Below, piece after piece: positions 9,247 through 16,915 of a stretch of 36,549 nt of DNA. The translations under genes and the position numbers were made by a program. The stretch spans positions 1 to 36,549 of the forward strand of contig PEAJ01000007.1 of NCBI GenBank assembly GCA_002753495.1. Direction: 5' to 3'. The stretch comes from Magnetococcales bacterium HA3dbin3. GTDB taxonomy: Bacteria; Pseudomonadota; Magnetococcia; Magnetococcales; DC0425bin3. How positions within the stretch are numbered: position 1 is the first letter of the stretch; each line of letters starts with the position of its first letter. The notes under the pieces were generated by a model, which saw nothing but the letters and a program-made list of their open reading frames with translations, was not told the DNA's origin and ran no database searches.

Positions 9247-9586
9247 GATTCGTGTCCCCTCGCGTCGTGCCATCCTCCGTGGGTTGGGGCTGGGCCAGCC
9301 CTTGACGGGTCGATGCAATCTGGTAGAGGGTGAGGGTGCTTGTCAACGGCGCGCTCCGAGGCAGCAGACGGGTTCGGTACTCCGGCCAGGGTTGCGATTG
9401 GCTCACCCCACCCTGTTTAGTCCCGATGCCGGGAATCGTCCACAGGGCCCTCTCCTGGGCGCCTGTCGTGGCCGCGCCTGTCGTTCTCTTCGGCTCGTTA
9501 CTGCCTTGCCGTGGCCGTCGGATCGCCTCAATACCGTGTCACACCCCCACAACATCCCCCGGACTTGAGATGAAAGGGAGCCTTCC
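9247..9586. other. Divergent promoter region between larC and acuI
   Basis: 340 bases without a supportable gene. A perfect -35 hexamer TTGACA reads leftward at 9344-9349, but the matching -10 is poor. The 11-base sequence GCGCCTGTCGT is repeated directly at 9459-9469 and 9474-9484, upstream of acuI, and could be an operator; this is speculative. Confidence 0.4.
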
Positions 9587-10570
9587 ATGTTCAAAGGAGT
9601 CCTGATCGACAAAAATGCTGCCGGTTATCAGGCCACCCTGGCGGAACTCGGCGAGGAGCAATTGCCGGCAGGGGAGGTTACGGTTGCCATCGATTATTCG
9701 ACCATGAATTACAAGGATGGTCTGGCCATCACCGGCCAATCGCCGGTCGTGCGTTCTTTCCCCATGGTTCCGGGGGTCGATCTTTCCGGTAGCGTCACCC
9801 ACTCCGTCCATCCGGAGTTTCACCCTGGCGATCGCGTGGTTCTCAACGGTTGGGGTGTCGGGGAGATGCATTGGGGAGGTTTGGCGCAAAAGGGGCGCTT
9901 CAAGGGCGATTGGCTCCTCCACCTGCCTGAAACCCTGACGACAAGGGAGGCGATGATCATCGGCACCGCCGGCTACACGGCGATGCTTGCCGTCATCGCC
10001 CTCGAACAACACGGCCTTACCCCCGATCGCGGCGAGGTGGTGGTGACCGGTGCCGCCGGCGGCGTCGGCAGCGTGGCCATTCTCTTGCTGGCAAAGCTTG
10101 GCTACACCATTGCCGCGGTAACCGGACGACCGGAGGAGCGTGATTATCTCACCGCCTTGGGGGCAAAGGTGATCATCGACCGCAAGGAGCTTGCCGCGCC
10201 GGGCAAGCCCCTGGGCAGGGAGCGCTGGGCTGGTGCCATCGATGCGGTGGGAGGACATGTCCTGGCCAACGTCTGTGCCGCGATGCGGCATCGTGGCGTC
10301 GTTGCCGCTTGTGGCCTTGCCGGGGGGATGGCGTTTCCCGCCACCGTCGCCCCTTTTATCCTGCGTGGGGTCACCCTGGTGGGGATCGACAGCGTCCTTT
10401 GTCCGCGTGCCGAACGCGCCGAGGCCTGGCGCCGTCTCGCCGCCGACTTGAACACCGCAACCCTCGCCGGGATCGCGCGGGAGATCGGATTGGCGGAGAC
10501 CATTGCCCTGGCGCCCAGGCTTCTTGCTGGCCAGGTGCGCGGGCGGACTGTGGTCGACGTCAATCGCTGA
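9587..10570 (+). CDS. acuI: Acrylyl-CoA reductase AcuI / YhdH family zinc-free MDR
   Basis: A 327-residue medium-chain dehydrogenase/reductase of the YhdH/AcuI group, NADPH-dependent acrylyl-CoA reductases that turn toxic acrylyl-CoA into propionyl-CoA. Seen: the start MFKGVLIDK, DYSTMNYKDGLAITG, the hallmark FPMVPGVDLSG, GWGVGEMHWGG, GTAGYTAMLAV, and the nucleotide-binding TGAAGGVGSVA, then VTGRPEERDYLTALGA. No zinc-binding cysteines are present, as expected. AAGGGAG lies nine bases before the ATG. It is a single gene; no DMSP-cleavage genes are nearby, so a general detoxifying role is more likely than DMSP catabolism. The family call is firm, the physiological substrate inferred. Confidence 0.9.
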   Translation: MFKGVLIDKNAAGYQATLAELGEEQLPAGEVTVAIDYSTMNYKDGLAITGQSPVVRSFPMVPGVDLSGSVTHSVHPEFHPGDRVVLNGWGVGEMHWGGLAQKGRFKGDWLLHLPETLTTREAMIIGTAGYTAMLAVIALEQHGLTPDRGEVVVTGAAGGVGSVAILLLAKLGYTIAAVTGRPEERDYLTALGAKVIIDRKELAAPGKPLGRERWAGAIDAVGGHVLANVCAAMRHRGVVAACGLAGGMAFPATVAPFILRGVTLVGIDSVLCPRAERAEAWRRLAADLNTATLAGIAREIGLAETIALAPRLLAGQVRGRTVVDVNR

Positions 10571-10649
10571 AGGGCCCCTCCAAGCGGCACGCCGGGACCC
10601 TGCCTTGAGGTGCCTGGTCACGGCATCGGCGGGGATTTGCCGCAGCCGG

Positions 10650-10676
10650 TCGTTCCTCGGGGTCGGAGAGGAACGA
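10650..10676. terminator. Candidate bidirectional terminator hairpin
   Basis: TCGTTCCTC (10650-10658) and GAGGAACGA (10668-10676) pair perfectly over nine bases around a nine-base loop. It lies between the convergent acuI and the leftward unknown gene. No T-run on either side. Confidence 0.4.
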
Positions 10677-10719
10677 AAGGTGCGGCGATCCCGCTCTCCT
10701 TCGCGATGGCGAAAGGGCT

Positions 10720-11223
10720 TCAGCTTGGTGCCGACCCGCTTCTCTCGGCGACGCGGAAAGCCTGCAATGAAGGCATCAGCACGGTCAGGGCCTGGCGCAT
10801 GATGGCGTTGGCCTCCTCGGCGGAGAGGGTGTTCTCCTTCTCGGCGATGAGCAGCCGCTCCCAGCGCTCCATCGGCGTGCCGGTCCAGATGTGGAAGTAG
10901 TGGCCACACTGGCGCCAATGCAGGAGCCTTGGCGAGGGACCATCCATCACCTCGTGAACCAGTGAGAGGAGGGGGTCCCCCTGCCGCGGATGCCCGGGAC
11001 AGGTGATGTAGTGCTCGCGCGTCCGGACGTTCCAGAACGCCACTGCCCGCACGTCCATGGTTTGGGTCAGCCAGCCGGCCAGAAGTTCGAGCAGTGATGC
11101 CACACCGTTTGCCTCGGCCAACGAACATCGCAGCACACCAGGATGGGAATACCGCCGCGTCGTCTCGGGTGGCGGGGATTGCAGGCCCAAATCCGGATCA
11201 TTGGTCTGACTTTTCAGGTCCAT
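10720..11223 (-). CDS. Hypothetical protein, 167 residues
   Basis: No family recognised. The protein is soluble, with no signal peptide or membrane segment. It has a moderately conserved-looking central part (LLELLAGWLTQTMDVRAVAFWNV, HYITCPGHP, HWRQCGHYFHIW) whose spacing of hydrophobic strands and helices could be a degenerate GAF/PAS-like sensory fold, and a C-terminal amphipathic helix ending RVAERSGSAPS. Base composition is like its neighbours. The ATG at 11223 has a purine-rich stretch only just before it, and the true start may be further in. It begins 25 bases from repeat element A, so its promoter must lie in or across that element. The gene is plausible, the function unknown. Confidence 0.5.
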   Translation of the reverse strand: MDLKSQTNDPDLGLQSPPPETTRRYSHPGVLRCSLAEANGVASLLELLAGWLTQTMDVRAVAFWNVRTREHYITCPGHPRQGDPLLSLVHEVMDGPSPRLLHWRQCGHYFHIWTGTPMERWERLLIAEKENTLSAEEANAIMRQALTVLMPSLQAFRVAERSGSAPS

Positions 11224-11642
11224 GCCCCTGGCTCCGCATCAAGGTGTGATTCCAATTCCAGATCAAGCGTCTACTTCGTTGGTTGTCTGGCTTGCTCCCT
11301 GCCGTGCCTCAACGCATCTGTCTTGTTGCCTATCGCGCACGCACGTTGCCAGGCCTCGTGGCCATCTTGATCTGGAATTGGAATGACTCCGAACTTCGGA
11401 TGAAACCGCCGCCCCGTGGGGGATGACACCCGCGGTATGGCGGTGGTGTCCAAGCGATTTCCATGCCAGGGAACCGGGACATTTGAAAAAGTCACCAGAA
11501 CGGTCGCGCCGGATTGCAGAGGGACCAATATGGATGTTATGGATAAACCGAGGGGTGTGGCATGGGGATGAAACCCGGGGGTGGCGGGGCGAAAGCCCAG
11601 CGGAGTGTGCATGCGGGTGGGGTTTTGGGGTAAGAGGTTGGC
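11224..11642. other. Intergenic region carrying repeat A upstream of lolA
   Basis: 419 bases between the divergent unknown gene and lolA. The first part is repeat element A (11249-11384). A 13-base dyad TCCGAACTTCGGA follows at once. The rest (11400-11642) contains a GGGC-GAAA-GCCC tetraloop hairpin near 11590 and no supportable gene. Confidence 0.5.
11249..11384 (+). repeat. Dispersed inverted-end repeat, copy A (136 bp)
   Basis: A perfect 19-base terminal inverted repeat: left arm 11249-11267 (ATTCCAATTCCAGATCAAG) and right arm 11366-11384, separated by 98 bases. Bases 11251-11308 align without gaps to copy B (43 of 58 identical) and to the reverse complement of copy C (43 of 58). This is the best preserved copy at its ends. 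It lies between divergent genes. Confidence 0.9.
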
Positions 11643-12305
11643 ATGGGTGGTGACGAGCAGCGGGGAAAATGGCGTCGATGGGGAGGTGTCGGCCTGCTCC
11701 TGCTCGCCCTCTGGCCGGTGTTTGCCCGGGCCGGTGAAGATCGTCAGCCGCTTGACCGGCTTCAGGCCTTTCTCAGCGGGCTCAAGAGCATCGATGCCGA
11801 TTTTGTTCAGCAGGTTACCGATCCCGCGAGTGGCAAGCTGACCGAATACAGGGGAAGATTGACGGCGGTTCGTCCGAACCTGTTTCGCTGGGATTATCGC
11901 ACCCCCTACGTGCAGTTGATTGTTTCCGACGGACAGTGGATTTGGCACTATGAGCCGGAACTTCGCCAGGCAACCCGTGTCTCAGCCAGCCAAATGGAGA
12001 AAACGCCAGCCGGGTTCCTGATCACCGGCAAGCGGATCGAGGACTCCTTCGACTGGAAGGCCTTCCCCGACCCGGACTGGAAAACCCCGGCCGTCACCCT
12101 GCACCCCCTGAAGGCGGATGGCAATTTTCAGGAGATTTCCGTTACCCTGGATGGCGATGGCGGGCGCATACGCCATATGATCGTCGTCGATAACCTGGGT
12201 AACCGTTCACGTTTTACGTTTCAGGATATGCGCCAGAAGCGCACCATGGAGATGCAAGAGTTCCACTTCGTGCCGCCGGCTGGGGTGGATATCGTCGCCG
12301 AGTAA
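11643..12305 (+). CDS. lolA: Outer-membrane lipoprotein carrier protein LolA
   Basis: A 220-residue periplasmic chaperone that takes lipoproteins from the inner-membrane LolCDE complex to the outer membrane. An arginine-rich start and a hydrophobic signal segment (about residues 14-30, ending ARA) lead to the LolA fold: [63 protein letters not shown], and the C-terminal [12 protein letters not shown], all LolA hallmarks. AAGAGG precedes the ATG by five bases. It heads a closely spaced rightward run: the yajQ start is 14 bases after its stop, then rimO and rarA overlap. LolB is not in the window. Confidence 0.93.
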   Translation: MGGDEQRGKWRRWGGVGLLLLALWPVFARAGEDRQPLDRLQAFLSGLKSIDADFVQQVTDPASGKLTEYRGRLTAVRPNLFRWDYRTPYVQLIVSDGQWIWHYEPELRQATRVSASQMEKTPAGFLITGKRIEDSFDWKAFPDPDWKTPAVTLHPLKADGNFQEISVTLDGDGGRIRHMIVVDNLGNRSRFTFQDMRQKRTMEMQEFHFVPPAGVDIVAE

Positions 12306-12319
12306 AGGAGGTTTTCGTC

Positions 12320-12806
12320 GTGCCGTCATTCGATGTCGTCTCGAAGGTGGATCTGCAGGAGGTGGACAATGCCATCCACCAGTCCGCCAAGGAGATTGGC
12401 ACCCGCTTCGACTTCAAAGGGTCGAAAAGCCGCGTCGAGCGGGAGGAGTTCGTGATCAAACTCACCACGGAAGATGAGTTCAGGCTGGAGCAGATCGTCG
12501 ATATCCTGCGCGGAAAACTTGTGCGTCGGCAGGTGGATCCGAAGTTTCTCGAATTTGGCAAGATCGAGCCGGCGGCCGGGGGGGATGGTGCGCCAACAGA
12601 TCACCATCCGCCAGGGGATCGACAAGGAGCTGGCCAAAGAGATCGTCAAGAAGATCAAGGAGTCCAAAATCAAGGTGCAGGCGGCGATCCAGGGTGACGA
12701 GGTGCGCATCACCGGCAAAAAACGCGACGACCTGCAGGAGGTCATTGCCCTGCTGCGCAAGGGGGAGTTCAACCAGCCGCTGCAGTTTGACAATTTCCGG
12801 GATTGA
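12320..12806 (+). pseudogene. yajQ: YajQ family cyclic-di-GMP-binding protein, frameshifted
   Basis: Two overlapping frames together make one complete YajQ protein (about 161 residues): the first gives [18 protein letters not shown] through KIEPAAG, the second continues [20 protein letters not shown] to LQFDNFRD, the usual YajQ ending. The break falls in seven G at 12578-12584; six G would restore one frame. YajQ proteins bind nucleotides or c-di-GMP and can act with transcription regulators. A strong AAAGGAGG precedes the GTG at 12320. Both halves keep family residues with no other damage, so a sequencing error or a very recent mutation is likelier than old decay; programmed slippage is possible. 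As read, the first frame stops at 12697 after an unrelated tail. Confidence 0.88.
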
Positions 12807-14188
12807 TGATCATGGCAGGTGACACCGACCGCAAAGTTGGCGTGATCTCCCTGGGCTGCTCGAAAAACCTGGTCGACAGCGAGTTCATGCTCGGCCAGTT
12901 TCGTGGGCAGGGGTATCAGCCCACCAACGACCCCAGTCAGGCCGACATTCTGGTCGTCAACACCTGTGCTTTTGTTGCCGAGGCCGAAGCCGAGTCGCGT
13001 GAGGCGATCCGCGATATGCTCGCGATCAAAAAAGATCATCCCGGCAAGCGCATCGTCGTTACCGGTTGCCTCTCCCAGCGCTACGGGGAGCGGCTGGCGC
13101 AGGAGTTTCCTGGTCTCGATGTCATCCTTGGCTCTGGGCAGTACCAGCGGCTTGTTCCCCTGATCAAATCGAGTAACCCCAGTCCCGAACAGCCCCTGGT
13201 TGGTTTGGGGCCACCCACTTTTCTGCCCAAGGGCAGCTCCGATCGCATCCTGACCACCCCCGCGCACACCGCCTACGTCAAGATTGCCGAAGGGTGCAAC
13301 AACCCCTGCACTTTTTGCATCATCCCCAGGCTGCGCGGCCCGTTCCGCTCGCGCATGCCGCGGGACATCGAACAGGAGGTGCGCAAACTGGCCAAACAGG
13401 GGGTGAAGGAGATCAATCTCGTCTCCCAGGATACAACCCTCTATGGTCGCGATCTCAGCCCGCGCACCGATTTGCCCTCGCTGCTGAATCGTCTGGGCGA
13501 TGTCGAGGGGATCGAGTGGATCCGGATGCTCTACCTCTATCCAACCTTGATCAGCGATCGTCTGCTGATCACCGTCTTGCGCCAGCAGAAGGTGTTGCCT
13601 TACCTCGACATGCCTTTGCAGCATTTTGACACCGGGGTGCTGACGCGGATGAAACGCGCGGAGCGGGCGCCTTCGGTGCGGCGTCTGTTGCGGCGCATTC
13701 GCGGGGTTTTGCCGCTCGCCTTCATCCGTACAACGATGATGGTCGGCTTTCCCGGGGAGACTGATGAGGAGTTCCAGTCCCTTTATGACTTTGTCGCCGA
13801 GGCGCGTTTTGACCACCTGGGGGTGTTTATCTACTCTGGCGAGGAGGGGACGCAGGCCTGCGACATGCCCGATCAGGTCTCCCACCACGTGGCCGAGGAG
13901 CGCCGTGCCCGCTTGATGGCCCTGCAACAGAATATCAGCCGCGAGAAGCTGGCCAAGTTTGTTGGTCAGGTATTGCCGGTGCTGATCGATCATGCCTCGC
14001 CGGGAGGTGGGTCGTTGTTGCAGGGGCGGCATGTCGGGCAGGCACCGGAGGTGGATGGGGTGGTCTACATCAACGATGGACCGCGCGTCGAACCCGGTCG
14101 CATCGTGCCGGTGCAGATTACCGAATCGCACGAGTACGATCTGGTCGGTCGCATCCTCCCTTCCGCTCTGGAGGGGCCGAGGGGATGA
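12806..14188 (+). CDS. rimO: Ribosomal protein uS12 methylthiotransferase RimO
   Basis: A 460-residue radical-SAM methylthiotransferase that adds a methylthio group to Asp89 of ribosomal protein S12. Seen: the N-terminal UPF0004 cluster cysteines in SLGCSKNLVDSE, VNTCAF and VTGCLSQRYG; the radical-SAM motif CNNPCTFCIIP; INLVSQDTTLYGRD; MPLQHFD; MVGFPGETDEEF; and a C-terminal TRAM domain (about residues 375-455). The RimO-type GCSKN and QDTTLYGRD separate it from MiaB. The ATG at 12806 overlaps the yajQ stop (TGATG), favouring translational coupling; ATG 12812 is an alternative. Its end overlaps rarA by four bases. Confidence 0.95.
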   Translation: MIMAGDTDRKVGVISLGCSKNLVDSEFMLGQFRGQGYQPTNDPSQADILVVNTCAFVAEAEAESREAIRDMLAIKKDHPGKRIVVTGCLSQRYGERLAQEFPGLDVILGSGQYQRLVPLIKSSNPSPEQPLVGLGPPTFLPKGSSDRILTTPAHTAYVKIAEGCNNPCTFCIIPRLRGPFRSRMPRDIEQEVRKLAKQGVKEINLVSQDTTLYGRDLSPRTDLPSLLNRLGDVEGIEWIRMLYLYPTLISDRLLITVLRQQKVLPYLDMPLQHFDTGVLTRMKRAERAPSVRRLLRRIRGVLPLAFIRTTMMVGFPGETDEEFQSLYDFVAEARFDHLGVFIYSGEEGTQACDMPDQVSHHVAEERRARLMALQQNISREKLAKFVGQVLPVLIDHASPGGGSLLQGRHVGQAPEVDGVVYINDGPRVEPGRIVPVQITESHEYDLVGRILPSALEGPRG

Positions 14189-15507
14189 AAAGCGCCGGCG
14201 GTGGCCGCTCCCCGCTGGCCGACCGCATGCGCCCCACCACCCTCGATCACGTCCTGGGTCAGGAGAGATGGACCGGGCCCGGCGGCTTGATCCGAACCGC
14301 CCTGGAAGGGGATCATCTGCCATCGTTGATCCTCTGGGGTCCCCCGGGGTGTGGCAAAACCACTCTGGCGCGGGTGATTGCCGCCCGGACGCGACAGCAT
14401 TTTGAGTCGGTATCGGCGGTTTTCTCCGGCGTGCGCGAGTTGCGGGCGGTGGTCGAGCGGGCACGGACTGCCAGGGAAAAGGAGCAGGTTGGCACCATCC
14501 TCTTTGTCGACGAAATCCATCGCTTCAACAAGGGTCAGCAGGATGCCTTTCTGCCGTTCGTCGAGGATGGCACCCTGGTTCTGATCGGTGCCACGACCGA
14601 AAACCCCTCCTTCGAGCTGAATGGCGCTTTGCTGTCGCGCTGTCGGGTGGTGGTCCTGGAACCACTCGCCGAGGCGGCGATCATGACGCTTCTCGAAGGG
14701 GCGTTGCGGGACCCGGTGCGCGGGTATGGCGGGCGTCTCCTCCGGCTTGAGGAGGGTCTGTTGGCTGAAATGGCCAGACGCGCCGGCGGCGATGCGCGTT
14801 ACGCCTTGAATCTCCTGGAGACCCTTGTCGAACTCTCCGGCGATGATGACGATGCCTCCGCGGAACGTCGGTTGGGGATGGGCGATCTGGAAAGATCCCT
14901 CATTCGGCGCGCCGCCCTCTTCGACAAGGCGGGCGAGGGGCATTACAACCTGATCTCGGCCCTGCACAAATCCCTGCGTGGCTCTGATGTCGATGCCGCG
15001 CTCTACTGGTTGGCGCGCATGCTGGTGGCGGGGGAAGATGGGCTCTACATCGCCCGACGCATGGTGCGTTTTGCCACCGAGGATATCGGCAACGCCGATC
15101 CGCAAGCTTTGGCGATCACCCTGCACGCCCGTGATGCCTACCACTTTCTCGGGGCACCGGAGGGGGAGTTGGCCCTGGCGCAGGCGGTGGTTTATCTGGC
15201 GACAGCGCCGAAGAGTAACAGTATTTACATGGCCTTTGGTGTCGCGCGTCGTCTGGCGGCAACCAGCGGGCACCTGCCGCCGCCCCTGCACATTCGCAAC
15301 GCCCCGACCACGCTCATGAAGGAACTCGGTTACGGATCCGGCTACCTCTATGCGCATGACTACGAGGGCGGCTACGTCGCCCAGGAGTATTTGCCCGACT
15401 CCCTGCGTAACGAGCGCATCTACCAGCCGGTCGAGCGTGGCTTTGAGCGCGAGATTGCCCGGCGGCTTGGTTACTGGCGACGTTTGAAGGGGCAGGGCAA
15501 CATGTGA
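14185..15507 (+). CDS. rarA: Replication-associated recombination protein RarA (MgsA) AAA+ ATPase
   Basis: A 440-residue clamp-loader-like AAA+ ATPase acting at stalled replication forks. Seen: [17 protein letters not shown], Walker [13 protein letters not shown], Walker [20 protein letters not shown], sensor 1 [13 protein letters not shown], arginine finger LLSRCRVV, then the C-terminal tetramerisation region with [20 protein letters not shown] and [16 protein letters not shown]-like residues, ending [12 protein letters not shown], as in the family. The ATG overlaps the rimO stop (ATGA), so it is coupled to rimO. Adjacency of rarA and crcB recalls alphaproteobacterial genomes. Confidence 0.95.
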   Translation: MKSAGGGRSPLADRMRPTTLDHVLGQERWTGPGGLIRTALEGDHLPSLILWGPPGCGKTTLARVIAARTRQHFESVSAVFSGVRELRAVVERARTAREKEQVGTILFVDEIHRFNKGQQDAFLPFVEDGTLVLIGATTENPSFELNGALLSRCRVVVLEPLAEAAIMTLLEGALRDPVRGYGGRLLRLEEGLLAEMARRAGGDARYALNLLETLVELSGDDDDASAERRLGMGDLERSLIRRAALFDKAGEGHYNLISALHKSLRGSDVDAALYWLARMLVAGEDGLYIARRMVRFATEDIGNADPQALAITLHARDAYHFLGAPEGELALAQAVVYLATAPKSNSIYMAFGVARRLAATSGHLPPPLHIRNAPTTLMKELGYGSGYLYAHDYEGGYVAQEYLPDSLRNERIYQPVERGFEREIARRLGYWRRLKGQGNM

Positions 15508-15619
15508 CCCGTACTTGGCAAGGGGAGATGGAGGGAGGCGTTTGCCGGGGAGATGGTTGAATACGACGTCGTCTTGCAATTCGGGTTTGTAGGAGACTAC
15601 GGTAACGGGGTTTGAGAAT

Positions 15620-16003
15620 ATGTGGAGACCCATTGTAGCCATCGCGTTTGGTTCCGCGCTTGGCGCCCTGTTGCGCTGGGTGCTTGGGACCAGGCTCAAT
15701 GCCCTTTTTCCGGCGATTCCGCCGGGAACACTGACTGCGAACCTCGTAGGAGGCTACGTGATCGGCGTGGCGGTGGGGCTCTTTGCCGATATGCCGGGAA
15801 TGGCCCCGGAGTGGCGTTTGTTCATCATCACCGGCTTTTGTGGCGGGCTGACCACCTTCTCCACTTTTTCGGCGGAGGTGGTTACGCTGTTGCAACAGGA
15901 ACGCCTGATCATGGCCCTGGTTGCCATTGCCGCCCATGTCAGCGGCTCCCTGGCGATGACCCTGCTCGGGTTGGCATCGTGGCACTGGTTGCGGACACGC
16001 TGA
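15620..16003 (+). CDS. crcB: Fluoride ion channel CrcB/FluC
   Basis: A 127-residue protein with four membrane helices, the subunit of the dual-topology dimeric fluoride channel in the inner membrane. Seen: [10 protein letters not shown] near the N-terminus, [14 protein letters not shown] (the conserved Asn in the NxxG motif), and the signature [15 protein letters not shown] with the phenylalanine and sodium-site region. It is 112 bases after rarA. The leader has a small GTAG-GAGA-CTAC hairpin but does not match the fluoride riboswitch consensus. The ribosome binding site is weak. The following DUF190 gene, 25 bases on, is a common crcB partner. Confidence 0.93.
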   Translation: MWRPIVAIAFGSALGALLRWVLGTRLNALFPAIPPGTLTANLVGGYVIGVAVGLFADMPGMAPEWRLFIITGFCGGLTTFSTFSAEVVTLLQQERLIMALVAIAAHVSGSLAMTLLGLASWHWLRTR

Positions 16004-16028
16004 AGGGGTTGGTGCGGAGGGGGGGAGT

Positions 16029-16352
16029 ATGAAAGGCTGCCAAATCACTTTTTTTACCGTGCAGGATCATCGCCATAAGGGTCGGCCGGTCGGCGAGTGG
16101 CTTGTGCATCTCGCCAGGGAGATGGGGCTGCGCGGGGCGACGCTCGTGGGAGGCGGCGAGGGGTTCGGGCGCCACCACCGTCTTCACTCCGCCCACTTTT
16201 TCGAACTTGCCGATCAACCGATCGAAATTGTGATGGTCATCAGCGAGGAAGAGGATAAACGCCTACTCGAACGCCTTCGCACCGAGGGCGTGCGCCTGTT
16301 CTACGTAAAAACACCGGTGGAGTTCGGCGTTCTTGGCGAAGATGTTCCTTGA
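16029..16352 (+). CDS. DUF190 family PII-like protein
   Basis: A 107-residue DUF190 protein with a ferredoxin-like/PII-like fold. Seen: start MKGCQITFFTVQD, RPVGEWLVHLAREMGLRGATLVGGGEGFG (strand-helix-strand and T-loop-like region), LADQPIEIVMV, and a C-terminal strand LFYVKTPVEFG. DUF190 genes are often next to or fused to crcB, suggesting a role in fluoride response or channel control; this is a context inference, as no biochemical role is known to me. The GGAGG-rich sequence overlapping 16015-16026 provides a ribosome binding site. Nothing downstream shares its operon for 560 bases. Confidence 0.88.
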   Translation: MKGCQITFFTVQDHRHKGRPVGEWLVHLAREMGLRGATLVGGGEGFGRHHRLHSAHFFELADQPIEIVMVISEEEDKRLLERLRTEGVRLFYVKTPVEFGVLGEDVP

Positions 16353-16664
16353 GGGAAGGGTTGCGAAGGGGAGTCGATCCGTCGCGAATCGTTCTTTTTG
16401 ATCCCGGTTCTCCGCCATCCGTGGGTTCATGGGCAACAATCCCACCTGTTTGATACGCAATCCGCCCGTGAAATGATTCTGGCCGGCTTTGCGGTCCATA
16501 TCTGCCGATCAACCATTCCAGGCAGCGGCTTGAGGCCTCCGCCGCCCTATCTCCTTGCCGTGTCAATGATATAAAATATCGATAAAAATCAAATATTAAA
16601 CTTGTTTCGACTGGCTGTATCCTCTCTGAAAACAGATGCGCCCATGGGCGCGTTGGCGGTTGCT

Positions 16665-16688
16665 GCCCCTGGAAAACCGGGGCGTTTT
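16665..16688 (+). terminator. Intrinsic terminator-like hairpin with T-tract
   Basis: GCCCC-T-GG pairs with CC-GGGGC around an AAAA loop (one bulged T), followed by GTTTT. It is 312 bases after the DUF190 stop with an AT-rich promoter-like stretch in between, so it may end a short untranslated transcript begun near 16560-16620 rather than the crcB operon. Confidence 0.5.
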
Positions 16689-16740
16689 GCTTGTGGGTAT
16701 CAATCAAGACATAATGGTGCCGATTGTGACATGTGCCGTT

Positions 16741-16774
16741 ATCAACCATGTATCATCAGTAATCAATGGTTGAT
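16741..16774. promoter_or_regulatory. Operator-like inverted repeat upstream of the portal gene
   Basis: ATCAACCAT (16741-16749) and ATGGTTGAT (16766-16774) are a perfect nine-base inverted repeat with a 16-base spacer. A second dyad TCATCA/TGATGA (16753-16758, 16771-16776) overlaps it. It lies just upstream of the promoter-like site, where a repressor operator would be expected. The function is inferred. Confidence 0.45.
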
Positions 16775-16810
16775 GAAACGATCAATTCTCGATGATACGT
16801 GCAGGAATCA

Positions 16811-16838
16811 TTGAATAAAAAATTGGTTATGGTATAGG
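16811..16838 (+). promoter_or_regulatory. Candidate sigma70 promoter for the portal gene
   Basis: TTGAAT (16811-16816) and TATAGG (16833-16838), 16 bases apart, each match the sigma70 consensus at four of six positions. It is 78 bases before the portal start, in the AT-rich stretch and next to the inverted repeat. Confidence 0.4.
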
Positions 16839-16915
16839 ATCCGCCGTGGTGTGTTATTTTTTTATCACGTATACGATCATTTTTTGGATCGGGATGAACA
16901 GAAAGGGATCACACG

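Larger units (their letters stand above)
16353..16915. other. AT-rich intergenic island before the phage portal gene
   Basis: 563 bases with no supportable gene. The first 200 bases match the GC-rich surroundings. From about 16560 to 16900 the sequence becomes clearly AT-rich, with nested dyads (GATATAAAATATC, TATCGATA), the palindrome GCGCCCATGGGCGC (16638-16651), a terminator hairpin, a nine-base inverted repeat and a promoter-like site (listed separately). A leftward open frame crosses 16240-16749, but its product resembles nothing known and it spans the composition change. Confidence 0.6.

Noticed and set aside
11249-11384. Integron attC site or CRISPR repeat for the 136-bp element
   Set aside because: No RYYYAAC/GTTRRRY core sites, no array of regular spacers and no integrase or cas gene nearby. 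Copies are far apart and in both orientations.
15508-15619. Fluoride riboswitch upstream of crcB
   Set aside because: There are GATGG-like pieces and a small GTAG-GAGA-CTAC hairpin, but the consensus order and the conserved 3' CUCCUAC-like segment are absent.
16240-16749. Leftward open frame of 169 codons
   Set aside because: It spans the change from GC-rich to AT-rich sequence, overlaps the DUF190 end and resembles nothing known.
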